From Dasypus novemcinctus (taxonomy: Eukaryota; Chordata; Mammalia; Cingulata; Dasypodidae): a stretch of DNA of 64,000 nt. A program made the position numbers and the translations under genes. Positions within the stretch are counted from its first letter, which is position 1, and every line of letters begins with the position of its first letter. This document shows positions 1 to 14,114 of this stretch, piece after piece. The stretch is taken from positions 5,587,501 through 5,651,500 of the forward strand of contig NC_080698.1 in assembly GCF_030445035.2 (NCBI RefSeq). The letters run 5' to 3'. The notes beneath the pieces were generated by a model. That model made no database searches and was not told where the DNA came from. It saw only the letters and a program-made list of their open reading frames with translations.

Positions 1-180
1 GATTTCTTTTAGCACTGTTTTGTAGTTTTCCTGCATATAGGCCCTGTATTTCTTTGGTGAAACTGATTCCTAGGTATTTGAGTATTTTTGTTGCTATTAT
101 AAATGGAATTTTCCCCCTGATTTCCTCTTCAGATTGTTCAATACTAGTGTACAAAAACATTATTTTTGCAGGTTGACCTT

Positions 181-800
181 TGTATTAGTCAGCCAAAGGG
201 GTGCTGATGCAAAATACCAGAAATCAGTTGGTTTTTATAAAGGGTATTTATTTGGGACAGAAGCTTACAGTTACCAGGCCATAAAGCATAAGTTACTTCC
301 CTCACCAAAGTCTGTTGCCACGTTTTGGAGCAAGATGGCTGCTGTTCAGCTTTCCTCTTCCTCTTAAGGTCCCAGCTTCTTCCAATATCAGCTGTGGGCT
401 GGGATAAGTCTTGTCTCTCTCCCAGGGCTTGTTTCTCTCCAGGCTCAGCTGCTCTGTTTCTCCACAAGTTCAGCTGTAGACTATGAGGTGAACAGCTCAT
501 CTCTCTTCCCAGGGCCTCTGCCTCACAACTCAGTTCCTCCATATGCTCACTTCCCTGTCTCCAGGATCAAAACTCCAACCTCCCTTCTCTGCAGTTGGTT
601 TCCCTGTGAGTCCCTGCCCACCAAGGGGGTGGGATGCAACATCCACCTGACATGGCCCAGTCAAATCCTTAATCATTAATCAAGTAAACGTAAAAATCTC
701 TGAATCCAATACAATCTAATATGCCCAGAGGGACAGACCAGTTTACAAACATAATCCAATATCTCTTCCTAGAATTCATAAACAATATCAAACTGCCACA
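181..800. mobile_element. ERVL-like solo LTR, copy 1
   Basis: Begins TGTATTAGTC and ends CTGCCACA (TG...CA). It is flanked by ACCTT / ATCTT, a 5-bp duplication with one change. The insertion splits LINE-1 sequence that rejoins at the borders. It is homologous to copies at 15760 and 24684. There is no internal viral sequence. The TGTATTAG start and 5-bp duplication fit ERVL/MLT2-class LTRs; the exact family is unknown to me. Confidence 0.8.
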
Positions 801-1880
801 ATCTTGTATCCTGCCACTTTGCTGAACTCATTTATTAGCTCAAGTAGCTTTGTGGTAGACATTTCAAAATTTTCTAAATATGGGATCATGTCATCCCCTA
901 ATAGTGAGAATTTTACTCCCTCTTTTCCTATTTGGATGCGTTTAATTTTTTCTTCTTGTCTAACTGCTCTAGATAGAACTTCTAGTACAATGTTGAATAA
1001 CAATGGTGAGAGTGGGCCTCCTTGTCTTGTTCCCCAACTTAGAGGGAAAGCTTTCAACTTTTCCCCATTGAATCATGTTTGCTGTGGATTTTTCATATAT
1101 GCCTTTTATCATATTGAGGAATTTTCCATCTATTCCTGTCTTTTGAAGTGTTTTTATCAAAAAATTATGCTGGATTTTGTTGAATGCCTTTTCTGCATCA
1201 ATTGAGATGATCATGTGTTTTTTTTTTTTCCCATTTGATTTGTTAAATCAGCCTTGAATAAGAGGGATAAATCTCACTTGGTCATAATGTAGAAGTGTTT
1301 TGATATGCTGTTGGATTTAATTTGCAGGTCTATTTTGTTGAGAGTTTTTGCATCTATGTTCATCAGAAATATTTGTCTGTAATTTTCTTTTCGTATAGTG
1401 TCTTTATCTTGCTTTGGTATTAGGGGATGTTCGCTTCATAAAATGTGTTGGGTAATTTTCCCTCAATTTTTTGAAAGTATTTAAACAGGATTGGTGTTAA
1501 TTCTTTTTGAAATACTTGGTAGAATTCACCTGTGATGCCATCTGGTCTTGGGCTTTTCTTTGTTGGGAGATTTTTTTTTATGACGGATTCAATCTCTTTA
1601 AATGTGAGTGGTTTTTCTAAGTTCTTTTATTTCTTGCAGCGTTAGTGTAGGTTCTTCCTGCATTTCTAGGAATTTGTTCATTTCATCTAGGTTGTTTGTT
1701 TGTTGGCATACAATTTCTCATAATATGCTTTTATGATCCTTTTTATTTCTGTGGGGTCAGTCATAATTTTGCCCCTTTCATTTCTGGTTTTATTTATTTG
1801 CATCTTCTCTCTTTCTCCCTTCGTTGGTCTACCTAGGCATTTGTTAATTTTATTGAACTTCACAAAGAACCAGCTTTAGG

Positions 1881-2082
1881 GTTGTTTTTTTTTTTTAAGA
1901 TTTATTTTATTTCTCCCCCCACCCCATTCCCCACATTCTCTGCTCTCTGTGTCCATTCACTGTGTGTTCTTCTGTATTGGCTTGTATCCTCATTAGGTGA
2001 CTCCGGGAACTGATCCTGGGACCTTCTGGAGTGGAAGGGAGGCGATTACTCTCTTGTGCCACCTCAACTCCCTGTTCTGCTA

Positions 2083-2122
<40 letters not shown>

Positions 2123-2713
2123 TTTATTTATTTATTTAATTTCCCCACCTCCCCTGGTTGTCTGTTCTTGGTGTCTATTTGCTGCGTCTTGTTTCTTTGT
2201 CCGCTTCTGTTGTCGTCAGCGGCACGGGAAGTGTGGGCGGCGCCATTCCTGGGCAGGCTGCTCTTTCTTTTCACGCTGGGCGGCTCTCCTCACGGGCGCA
2301 CTCCTTGCGCGTGGGGCTCCCCCACGCGGGGGACACCCTTGCGTGGCACGGCACTCCTTGCGCGCATCAGCACTGCGCATGGCCAGCTCCACACGGGTCA
2401 AGGAGGCCCGGGGTTTGAACCGCGGACCTCCCATATGGTAGACGGACGCCCTAACCACTGGGCCAAAGTCCGTTTCCCTGCTATGTCTTCTTATTGTCTC
2501 TCCTGTGTCTCTTTTTGTGTCATCTTGCTGCGCCAGCTCTCAGCGTAAGCTGGCACTCCTGCGCGAGGTGGCTTTCCCACACTGGGCGGCATTCCAGCAT
2601 GGGCCGCCACTCTGTGTAGGCCAGCTTGTCCTCAACAGGAGGCCCTGGGCATTGAACCCTGGACCTCCTATATAGTAGACAGGAGCCAAATTTGTTGAGT
2701 CACATCCATTTCC
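1881..2713 (-). mobile_element. Composite SINE with a nested SINE
   Basis: Outer element has two tRNA-like modules and a poly-T (A tail on the minus strand) at the left; it is flanked by CAGCTTTAGG / CAGCGTTAGG. A younger SINE (2092-2478) sits inside it with its own duplication. Confidence 0.85.
2092..2478 (-). mobile_element. Young DAS-type SINE, nested
   Basis: tRNA-derived head at the right end (reverse complement GGGAAACGGACTTTGGCC), A box TGGCCCAGTGG and B box GGTTCAAACC, then a CpG-rich body and A tail. 14-bp duplication TGCTATGTCTTCTT at 2078 and 2479. Confidence 0.92.
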
Positions 2714-2885
2714 CAGCGTTAGGTTTTGGTAATTTTCTCTTTTGTTTTCTTGTTCTCAATTTCATTTATTTCTACTATAATCTTTATTATTTTCTCCCTC
2801 TGTTTGCTATGGGAATGCTTTGCTGTTCTTTTCTAGATTTTCCAGTTGTTTTTAGATCTTTAATTTTAGCTCTTTCTTCTTTTTA

Positions 2886-3267
2886 TTTTATTTTATTTTT
2901 ATTTTTTATTTATTTATTTTTATTTAATTTCCCCCCCTCCCCTGGTTGTCTGCTCTTGGTGTCCATTTTGCTGCGTCTTGTTTCTTTGTCCGCTTCTGTT
3001 GTCGTCAGCGGCACAGGAAGTGTGGGCGGCGCCATTCCTGGGCAGGCTGCTCTTTCCTTTCACGCTGGGCGGCTCTCCTCACGGGCGCACTCCTTGCGCG
3101 TGGGGCTCCCCCACGCAGGGGACACCCTTGCGTGGCACGGCACTCCTTGCGCGCATCAGCACTGCGCATGGCCAGCTCCACACGGGTCAAGAAGGCCCGG
3201 GGTTTGAACCGCGGACTTCCCATATGGTAGATGGACGCCCTAACCACTGGGCCAAAGTCCGTTTCCC
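2886..3267 (-). mobile_element. Young DAS-type SINE
   Basis: Nearly identical to the copy at 2092, same strand. 15-bp target duplication TCTTTCTTCTTTTTA at 2871 and 3268. Confidence 0.92.
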
Positions 3268-5048
3268 TCTTTCTTCTTTTTAAATATAGGTTGTTAGGAT
3301 TATAAATTTCTTCTCAAGACTGCCCTCCACGTATCCCATAAGTTTTGATAACTTGCATTCTCATTTTCATTTGTTTCAGTATATTTACTGATTTCACTTG
3401 CAATTTCTTCTCTGACTATTTAGGATTGTGTTGTTTAGCCATCACACATTCATGAATTTACCTCTTTCCTGTCTATTATTGATTTCCAGTTTCATTCCAT
3501 TATGATCTGAGAAGGTTTTTTGTATAATTTCAATCTTTTTATATTTATTGAGAGCTGCATTCTGCCCTAACATGGTGTTCTGTCCTGGAGAAAGAGCCAT
3601 GGTGCTTGATAAGAATGTATAAACCAGAGCTTGGGTGCAACGTTTTGTATATGTCTGTTAGGCCTAACTCATTTATCATTTTGTTCAAGTTCTTTGTTTC
3701 CTTGTTGTTCTCATGTCTAGTTGTTCTATCTAATGATGTGAGTTTTGAGTTGAAGTCTCCAATGACTACTGTAGAGACGTCTCTCTCTCTCCCTTCAGTT
3801 TTGCCAGAGTTTGCCTCGTGTATTTTGGAGCACCCTGGTTAGGTGCACAGGTATTTATGACTGATATCTTCCTGATGGATTGTCCCTTTTATTAATATAT
3901 AATGGCCTTCTGTATCTTTTATAACTTTTTTGCACTTAAAGTCTGTTTTGTCTGATATTAATATAGCTACGCCTGCTCTTTTTTGATTGCTGTTTGTGTG
4001 GAGTATCTTTTTCCAACCTTTCACTTTCAGCTGGTTTGTATTTCTAGGTCTAGGGTGACTCTCTTGTAAGCAGCATATGGATGGCTCATGTTTTTTTATC
4101 CATTCTGTTAGGCTATATCTTTTGATTGGGGAGTTTAATCCATTCATATTCAATATTACTGTAAGTGCATTATTTACCCCCACCATTTTATTCTTTGGTT
4201 TTTATTTGTCATATCTTGTTTTTCTTTTTACTTTTTTGATTTTCCTTTCTGCTACTCTTTCTTCTATACACTCCTCTAGGCCTGTCTCTCCTGTCTTTTT
4301 CTTTCAGGCTCTCAGGCTTCCTTTTATATTTCCTGCAAAGGTGGATTCTTTTTTATGAACTCTCTTGGTCTGTTTGTGAATATTTTATACTCATTTTCAT
4401 ATTTGAATGTCACTTTTGTGGGATAAAGAATTCTTGGCTGGCAGTTTTTCTCTTTCAGTATCCTAATTGTATCATACCACTGCCTTCTTGCCTCCATGGT
4501 TTCTGATGAGAAATCCCCACTAAGTCTTACTGGGCATCCCTTGTATGTGATGGTTTGCTTCTCTTTTGCTGTTCAGGGAATTTTCCTTTTATCTTTGACA
4601 TTTGATATTATGAGTAGATGTGTTTTGCAGTACATCTATTTGGATTTATTCTGATTGTAGTCTGCTGTGCTTCTTGGTTATGTAAGTTCATTTCTTTCGT
4701 GAGAGTTGGGAAATTTTCAGCTATTATTTTTTCAAATACCCTAAACTCTTTCTGCCCCTTTTCCCTTTTCTCCTCCTTCTGGAGCTCCCATGACACGTCT
4801 GTTGTTGCATTTCATGTTGTCACTCAACTTCCTGAGCCCCTGCTCAAGTTCTTCTGTTCTTTCCTCTCTTCAGTTTCAGCTGTTCTGTATTCAGCATCAC
4901 TTATTTTTTCTTCTGTTATTTTGAGTCTGCTGCTGTATGCCTCTAATGTTTTGCTTTTTTTAAATAAGGGAGTAAAGAGTTTATTAAGAAACAAGAAAAA
5001 TGACCATGCATGGACTGTGGGTCTAGGATGTGTGTGTGTGTGTTTTTT

Positions 5049-5213
5049 TAAGATTAATTTACCCCTCCCCTTGCTGTTTGAGCTGTCTGCTTCCTGTATC
5101 TGTTGTGTGCTCTCTGTGTCTGCTCATCTTCTTTTAGGAGGCACTGGGAACCAAACCCAGGACCTCCCATGTGGGAGGCAGGTACTCAACCTCTTGAGCC
5201 ACATCCACTCCCT
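5049..5213 (-). mobile_element. Short tRNA-derived SINE in LINE-1 ORF1
   Basis: Single tRNA-like head (reverse complement of the right end) with GGAGGCACTGGGAACC near the middle and a T tract at the left. Confidence 0.75.
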
Positions 5214-5340
5214 TAGTGTGTTTTTGACCTCACCTATTGTGTCTATCATTCCCATGAGCTCTTTCCTGTTCAGGTTTTCAAATTCACCTTTGTGGTCACT
5301 CAATATCTTCTTGGTGTCATTTATCTCTTTAGCCATATTC

Positions 5341-5821
5341 TTTTTTTTTTTCCCCCTTATTTCTCCCGCCTCCTCCCCACCTCACCCCGTTGTCTGCTCT
5401 CTGTGTCCATTCACTGTGTGTTCTTCTGTGTCTGTTGTATTCTTACTAGGCAGCTCTGGGAACCCATCCTGGGACCTTCCAGAGTGGGAGAGAGGTGATC
5501 ATTCTCATGTTCCACCTCAGTTCCCTAGTTTAATGCATCTTATATTGTCTTTTCTCTGTGTCTCTTTTTTGTTGTTGTTGCATCAACTTGCTGTGTCAGC
5601 TCTCCATGGAGGCTGTACCACTCCTGGGTGATTTGCCTTACTGTGTGGGGGCCACTCCTTGCACGGGAGTGGGGCACCCCTGTGCGGGTCAACACTCCTT
5701 GAGCATGATAACACTCCACATGGGCCAGCTCACCACATGGGCCAGGAGGCCCTGGGTATCGAACCCTGGACCTCCTACATGGTAGGCAGAAGCTCTAACC
5801 ATTGAGTCATATCTGCTTCCC
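5341..5821 (-). mobile_element. Composite two-module SINE
   Basis: Right-hand head of the tRNA type plus a second tRNA-like module near 5450-5530 (GGGACCTTCCAGAGTGGGAG). Left end is a poly-T tract. Inserted in the LINE-1 ORF1. Confidence 0.8.
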
Positions 5822-6959
5822 TAGTGATATTATCTTTCAACTCATTCTTTTGATTTTGGAAATTTGTGTGCATCTCATTAATTACTTGTCTCAAATCCTG
5901 CAGCCCTTCTGGGCCTTTGATATATTCCTTTTGTTGGGCCATGTCTTCCATTTTCTTAGTATGGCTTGTAATGTTTTGCTGATGTCTAGGCATCTGATTT
6001 TGATGGTGGCTTTACTCAGATGCTCAATTTCTCTCTATCATAGGGATTTAGTGGTAGGAGGCTGTGTATTATTGCTCTTTTTTGATTCTTGGTTCAAACT
6101 GGGTCTTTAGGATTATCCTTGTTAGTTGCTCAAAACTGGACTCTGGATCCAGTAATGGGTTGCAGACCTGCTTTCTAGGGCCTTGGGGAGGAAGGCTATA
6201 AAGGCCAGAAAAAGTCCCTCTTAATTACATTTAATTTCCTCATGTGTACTTTCTTGGTCTGCCAGCAGATGACATTCTTTGACAGCCCTCTCATTTCAGT
6301 TCCTGGTTGAAGAGTGTTTGCTGCAATGGGGACTGGATCAATGTGATATAGGTTCCTGCCTGGAGGCTAAGAGCCTTTTAAATCAAACTTTCTTAGAGAC
6401 ATTTGTCCAACCTACACCAGCAGCGTCTTCCCTTTTCCCGGGTAGGAAGTAATTCCATTCCCCTCTATGTCTTCAACAATCAGTCCCAGTTAGTAGAGAG
6501 GGAGACTGTGAGCGTCTGATCTCTTTAGTCTTATACAGGCTCCCAGGACAAAAAATAGTATGGCCTCACCCAGACTGGGAAGGGCTGGTAGGACACAGCA
6601 GATCAAATTTGTGGGTTAAAAGCTGAGTCAGCCTTAGGCTGGGTCCCTCTCTCTCTCTCTTCTTTCCTGGGGAGATGGATCCCTGGAGCTCCGTTTGTGT
6701 AAGGCTGCTGGTTCAGAGGCCTGAGTATTCGAAAGTGTCTTTTGCGTGGAGGGTGCTGCCATAGCAGCTGCTGCTTTTAACTCAGTTTTGCCAACGCAAT
6801 TTTCCTTAGTTCCTCCGTCTTTTGGACAGTGTCCAGCTTTCCCCTGGTATCCTAAACCATAGATTTTTTTCCAGGCTGTTTCTGTTTCTGCCTGTCCTCT
6901 AGCTATTTTTCTGGGAGAGAAGAGGGTCCTGTATATTTCTAGTCCACCATCTTCCTGGA

Positions 6960-7180
6960 AGTCTCCAAATATGTTTTCAAAGGCCATATCTGTTATGGCC
7001 TCTGTTACAGTTTTATTATAATAAAAGGATACAAATAAGCAGCAGTCCAAAGAAGAGAAGCATAGGGCAAGGTCTGGTAGGGTCTCTCTTCGTGTTCTCT
7101 CCATGTGGACTCAGAACACATGACCCTCCCGGTACAGAACCAGTGTGTTTTCTCTGTCATGGAAGCTTCTCTGAAATAAC
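6960..7180. mobile_element. MaLR-type LTR fragment
   Basis: Recognised by AAAGGATACAAATAAGCAG, the CATAGGGCAAGGTCTGG run and a GGAAGCTTCTCTGAA end, typical of old mammalian MaLR LTRs. It abuts the 5' tip of the LINE-1. Confidence 0.6.
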
Positions 7181-7189
7181 TTAAAAAAA

Positions 7190-8480
7190 ATTTTTTTTTT
7201 CAGGCAGACAGTTTGGCTCCATTCAAATTTTACTGGGCTCCAATAAAGGTTTACAGAAAAATCATGTAAAAAATATACTGTTCCCATTCACCCACCCCTA
7301 TTATTAACACTTTGCATTAGTGTAATACTTTTGTTACAACTGATGAAAGAATAATTGTACTGTTAACTTTAGCCAATAGTTTTTACATTACAGTGTATTT
7401 TTTTCCCTATATACCACCTTATAATGTAAGGTGTAAGTAATATAACAAATGTACGACCTTACATTAGTGTGGTACATTTGTTATAATTCTTGAAAGAGCA
7501 TATTTTTTTTTGTAGTCCAATTGCTTTTTTTAGTTAAGCTTAATTTTTTAACATATCAATTTTATTGATACATTTAGATGAAGTTTACAATTCATTGGAA
7601 GTGTATAATCAATGGTATTTGGTATAATCACACAGTTGTGCATTCATCACTTCAATTATTATTAGAGCATTTTCATTATTTAAATAATAATAAAAAACAA
7701 ACAAGAAAATTCTTTACCTCTCAGTTTCCCCTCAAAGAAAAGTTGCATACTTGCATTAACTATAGTTCATCATTTACAGTAGGGTTCACTGTGTTGCACA
7801 GCCTTATGTTTTAGTTTTTATTCTAGTAACATATATACAACCTAAAATTTCCCCCTTTAATGACATTCATATACATAATTCAGTGCTGTTAATTATTTTC
7901 ACAATGTTGTGCTACCATCACCACCATTTCCAAAACTTTTACTATCAACCCAAATGGAAATTCTGTACAAATTAAGCATTTACTCCTCATTCCTTATCCC
8001 CAAATCAGCCCCCAGTTACCTATATTATACTTGTAGTTTTTTAAATAGTAAACATTCTAGTGGGTATGAAATGGCATCTCATTGTGGTTTTGATTTGCGT
8101 TTCCTTCATGGCATATGATGTTGAGCAGCTTTTCATGTGCTTTTTAGCCATTTATATATCCACTTTGAAGAAATTTCAGGCCTATTGTCCCTTATTATAT
8201 TGGTTTGTATTTTTATTGTTGAGCTGTAGAATTTCTTTATATACTCTGGAAAGTAAATCCTTAGTGGATATGTGGTTTCTAAATATTTTCTTGTTAAGTC
8301 GGTTGTTTTTTCACGTTCATGTTGAAGTCCTTTGATGCACAAAAGTTTTTTGATGAGGTCCATTTATCTATTTTTTCTTTTGTTGCTTATACGTTGTGTA
8401 TAAAGTCTAAGAAACCATTTCCTAACACAAGATCTTGAAGATTCTTCCTTACATTTTCTCTGAAATCACTTCTAAGTATT
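7190..8480 (-). mobile_element. Ancient LINE-1 (L1M-type) 3' part
   Basis: Antisense LINE-1 text such as ATGGCATCTCATTGTGG, with 3' UTR to the left and ORF2 remnants to the right. Strongly diverged. Confidence 0.7.
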
Positions 8481-8877
8481 TTTTTACCCCAAATATTTAA
8501 AATGGGGGAAGGACAGATGTGGATATTTTGAAATGAACAATTTCAGATGTGTGTGGTTTGTAAAGGAAGGGATCTGAACAAGCACCAGTTTTGGATGACT
8601 TGTGATAATGTGGAAAATTGGTTTGATTAAGTAGGGTCTTGAGGAATCACCTGGAAAGGCTCACACTTTACAGTGCTTCCTTTTCCCTACACTCCAATAC
8701 TTGGATATCTTCAACCAATTGAAATAAAAATTAAAAATTTTAGAAGAAATTTTTCATTTAGACTGCTTTTCAAGTCAGTGGCAAACAGATATGGTTCTAG
8801 GACAATCGATTATTCGAGAAAAAGCTATGCCAAAATAAATTCCAGGTGGAATAAAACAAAATGTAAACAGAATACAG
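8481..8877. other. Gap with no recognised feature
   Basis: AT-rich intergenic DNA beyond KIAA1143; I see no gene or identifiable repeat. Confidence 0.5.
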
Positions 8878-9267
8878 GGAAGCAGAGGTGGCTCAAGCAG
8901 TTGGGCACCTGCCTACCACATGGGAGGTCCCAGTTTTGGTTCCCAGTACCTTCTAAAGATAAGCAAGACAGCGAGCTGATGCAACAAGATGACGCAAAGA
9001 GATGACCCAATGAAAGTAACAGCGAGGAAACACAAGAAAAACACAAGCAGAGAGTGGAGGTGGCTCAAGCCATTGGGCACCTCCTTCCCACATGGGAGGT
9101 CCTGGGTTCACTTCCCGGTGCCTCCTAAAAGCAAACAAAAGAAATGAGAAAACCAGCTCTCGCTGGGGAGCGGATGTAGCTCAGTGGCTGAGTACATGTT
9201 TCCCACGTATGAGGTCCTGGGTTTAATCCCTGGTACCTCCTAAAAAGAAAAAACCAAAAAAACCCAA
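8878..9267 (+). mobile_element. Trimeric tRNA-derived SINE
   Basis: Three successive tRNA-like heads start near 8878, 9050 and 9163; each has an A-box-like GTGGCTCAAG or GTAGCTCAGTGG and a B-box-like GGTTCA or GGTTTAATCC, and each ends in CCTCCTAAAA or a close variant. The third head is closest to tRNA-Ala. Confidence 0.8.
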
Positions 9268-9785
9268 CATTGCCTATTAATATATGGAAAAGTTTAGTTT
9301 CTCTGGTAGGCCAAAGAAAATATTAAACTATAAAATACCATTTTCAATACATCAAATTGACAAAAACTTAAAGGATGATGCCAGCCCAAGGCTGGTGCAC
9401 TGTAAAAGTAAAATGGGTTCTCATAGATGGTGAAAGAATAAACTGATAAAACATCTCTAGAAAGCAATTTGACACAAAGCATCAATAACTTTAAAAATAT
9501 TCAAATACTGTGATCTAGTAATTCAGCTTCTATCAATTTATTCAAATGAAATAATCTGAAATACACTTGAAGATTTCTGTACAAGCATATTCTACTATAG
9601 TTATTTATTGTTATCAGTTAGGAATGCATTTGGCTGCATGTAACAGAAAGCTGACAGATGCTTAAATAAGCATAATGTAGAAGCCCAAGGGTCAGCACCC
9701 AAGGCTGGTGCATCAGCTCCATGAGGCATGCCATCAGGGATCCAACGGTGCTCCTTGAGTCTTTCCACTCTATCACCGAGAGCAA
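9268..9785. mobile_element. Old LINE-like and unassigned repeat fragments
   Basis: 9290-9620 resembles the 3' part of an ancient LINE in sense (TAGAAAGCAATTTGACA, then CTAGTAATTCAGCTTCTA). 9640-9785 and its continuation after 10165 form a diverged repeat of unknown class split by the next SINE. Confidence 0.5.
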
Positions 9786-9796
9786 TTGGCTGGCTT

Positions 9797-10153
9797 TTTT
9801 TTTTTTTTTTAAAGATTTATTTTTATTTAATTCCCCTCCCCTCCCCCGGTTGTCCTGTTTTCTGTGTCTTTTTGCTGCGTCTTGTTTCTTTGTCCGCTTC
9901 TGTTGTCGTCAGCGGCACGGGAAGTGTGGGCGGCGCCATTCCTTGGCAGGCTGCTCCCTCCTTCGCACTGGGCGGCTCTCCATATGGGTGCACTCCCACG
10001 CGGGGGACACCCCTGCGTGGCAGGGCACTCCTTGCGTGCATCAGCACTGCGCATGGGCCAGCTCCACAAAGGTCAAGGAGGCCCGGGGCTTGAACCGCGG
10101 GCCTCCCATGTGGTAGACGGACGCCCTAACCACTGGGCCAAAGTCCGTTTCCC
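9797..10153 (-). mobile_element. Young DAS-type SINE
   Basis: Complete tRNA head at the right; T tract at the left; target duplication TTGGCTGGCTT at 9786 and 10154. Confidence 0.92.
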
Positions 10154-10164
10154 TTGGCTGGCTT

Positions 10165-10614
10165 CTTGATGCCTAAAAATGGTTAGGGACTTCTGGGTTT
10201 CATGTCTGTGTTTCAGGTAGGAAGAAGGGAAAAAGGCAAAGTTCATGCTGGCCATGCCTGTCCTTTTGTATCAAAAAAAAACCAGTAGCTTTATTGAGCA
10301 GACCTGCACTTGCATGTTTTAACTTGCCAGAGCTGATTCATATGAACCTGAGGCCCTAAAAGGAGGTGGGGAGATATTTTTACCTACATACAGTATCATC
10401 TCTCCACCCTAAGCAGGGCTAAACTAATAAAGAACATGCAATAGGGGCTCCATTTAATTATGAAATTCCCTGTAGCTATTTAAATATCATGTTTTTAAAC
10501 TATTTGACCTGGAAAATGCTTGCAGTATAATGCCAAGTGAGATACAAGGTATTGAACATATACAGTTAAATCTCAATTTTGTTTAAAAAATATAAAATTT
10601 ACATGTGAACCCAT
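10165..10614. other. Diverged repeat remnant, 3' of KIAA1143
   Basis: Continuation of the repeat split by the SINE at 9797, then AT-rich text like an ancient LINE 3' end. No gene seen. Confidence 0.45.
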
Positions 10615-10830
10615 ACATATGCAAAATAACAAAATGTTAATAGTAGTTAACATTTCATGTTAGTTGAATACAACTTTATTCCTGTATTTTATTAAACTTT
10701 TTCCTGTATTTTCTAAATCTTCCATATGCAAAATAACAAAATGTTAATAATAGTTAACATTTCAAGTTAGTTTAATAAAAATTTATTCCTGTATTTTACT
10801 AAACTTTTCCCTATATTTTAAAAATCTTCC
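10615..10830. repeat. 107-bp tandem duplication in KIAA1143 3' flank
   Basis: Two imperfect direct copies with a period of 107 bp; each begins near CATATGCAAAATAACAAAATG (10616 and 10723) and carries TTATTCCTGTATTTTA further along. The unit is AT rich and contains reverse-strand AATAAA hexamers. Confidence 0.85.
10782..10787 (-). terminator. Candidate KIAA1143 poly(A) signal
   Basis: AATAAA on the minus strand about 140 bp past the stop codon. Other AATAAA or ATTAAA hexamers lie in the tandem duplication just beyond (10675-10680 and 10688-10693), so the true cleavage site is open. Confidence 0.4.
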
Positions 10831-10926
10831 CCAATGTGCTTGTATTATCTTTAAAACAGGGAAAAAAGTTATTTAAAAAAAATACACCATGTACTCTCAA
10901 AGAGACCAAGTCCAAAATGTGTACAC

Positions 10927-14038
<3,112 letters not shown>

Positions 14039-14095
14039 CTACAAGGCCCGGAGGCGGGGGCACAGCGGCGTCGGTGATCGCTGGGTGAGGGTGCC

Positions 14096-14114
14096 ATGGC
14101 GCCTGGCTGCAAAA
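14096..14114 (+). CDS. KIF15: KIF15 exon 1 coding part
   Basis: Encodes MAPGCK plus the first base of codon 7; donor GTAAGT at 14115. Only 19 coding nt, within the CpG island. Confidence 0.95.

Larger units (their letters stand above)
1..6958 (-). mobile_element. LINE-1, nearly full length, antisense, decayed
   Basis: Read on the minus strand: 5' UTR (about 6958-6100, GC rich; the 5' tip is CCAGGAAGATGGTGGAC), ORF1 coiled coil and C-terminus (5993-4600), ORF2 endonuclease (4186-3839, with NGLNSPIKR and LQESH motifs), and reverse transcriptase (1214-788). The 3' end lies outside the window. It is interrupted by a solo LTR (181-800) and SINEs at 1881-2713 (itself carrying a nested SINE), 2886-3267, 5049-5213 and 5341-5821. 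The ORFs are broken by stops and shifts, and the RT catalytic tetrad reads LGDD instead of FADD, so the copy is dead. Confidence 0.9.

Noticed and set aside
2031-2548. Overlapping ORFs of 80-140 codons in several frames, repeated at many sites (e.g. 9721, 20044, 26737, 40365, 42883)
   Set aside because: They fall inside CpG-rich DAS-type SINEs and recur with every copy; they are by-products of the SINE body, not genes.
3606-5631. Plus-strand ORFs up to 337 codons (4618-5631)
   Set aside because: They are the antisense of LINE-1 ORF1/ORF2 and run through SINEs; leucine/serine-rich translations are typical of antisense LINE-1.
1-6958. LINE-1 considered as a live element
   Set aside because: ORFs broken by stops, shifts and insertions; RT tetrad altered to LGDD.
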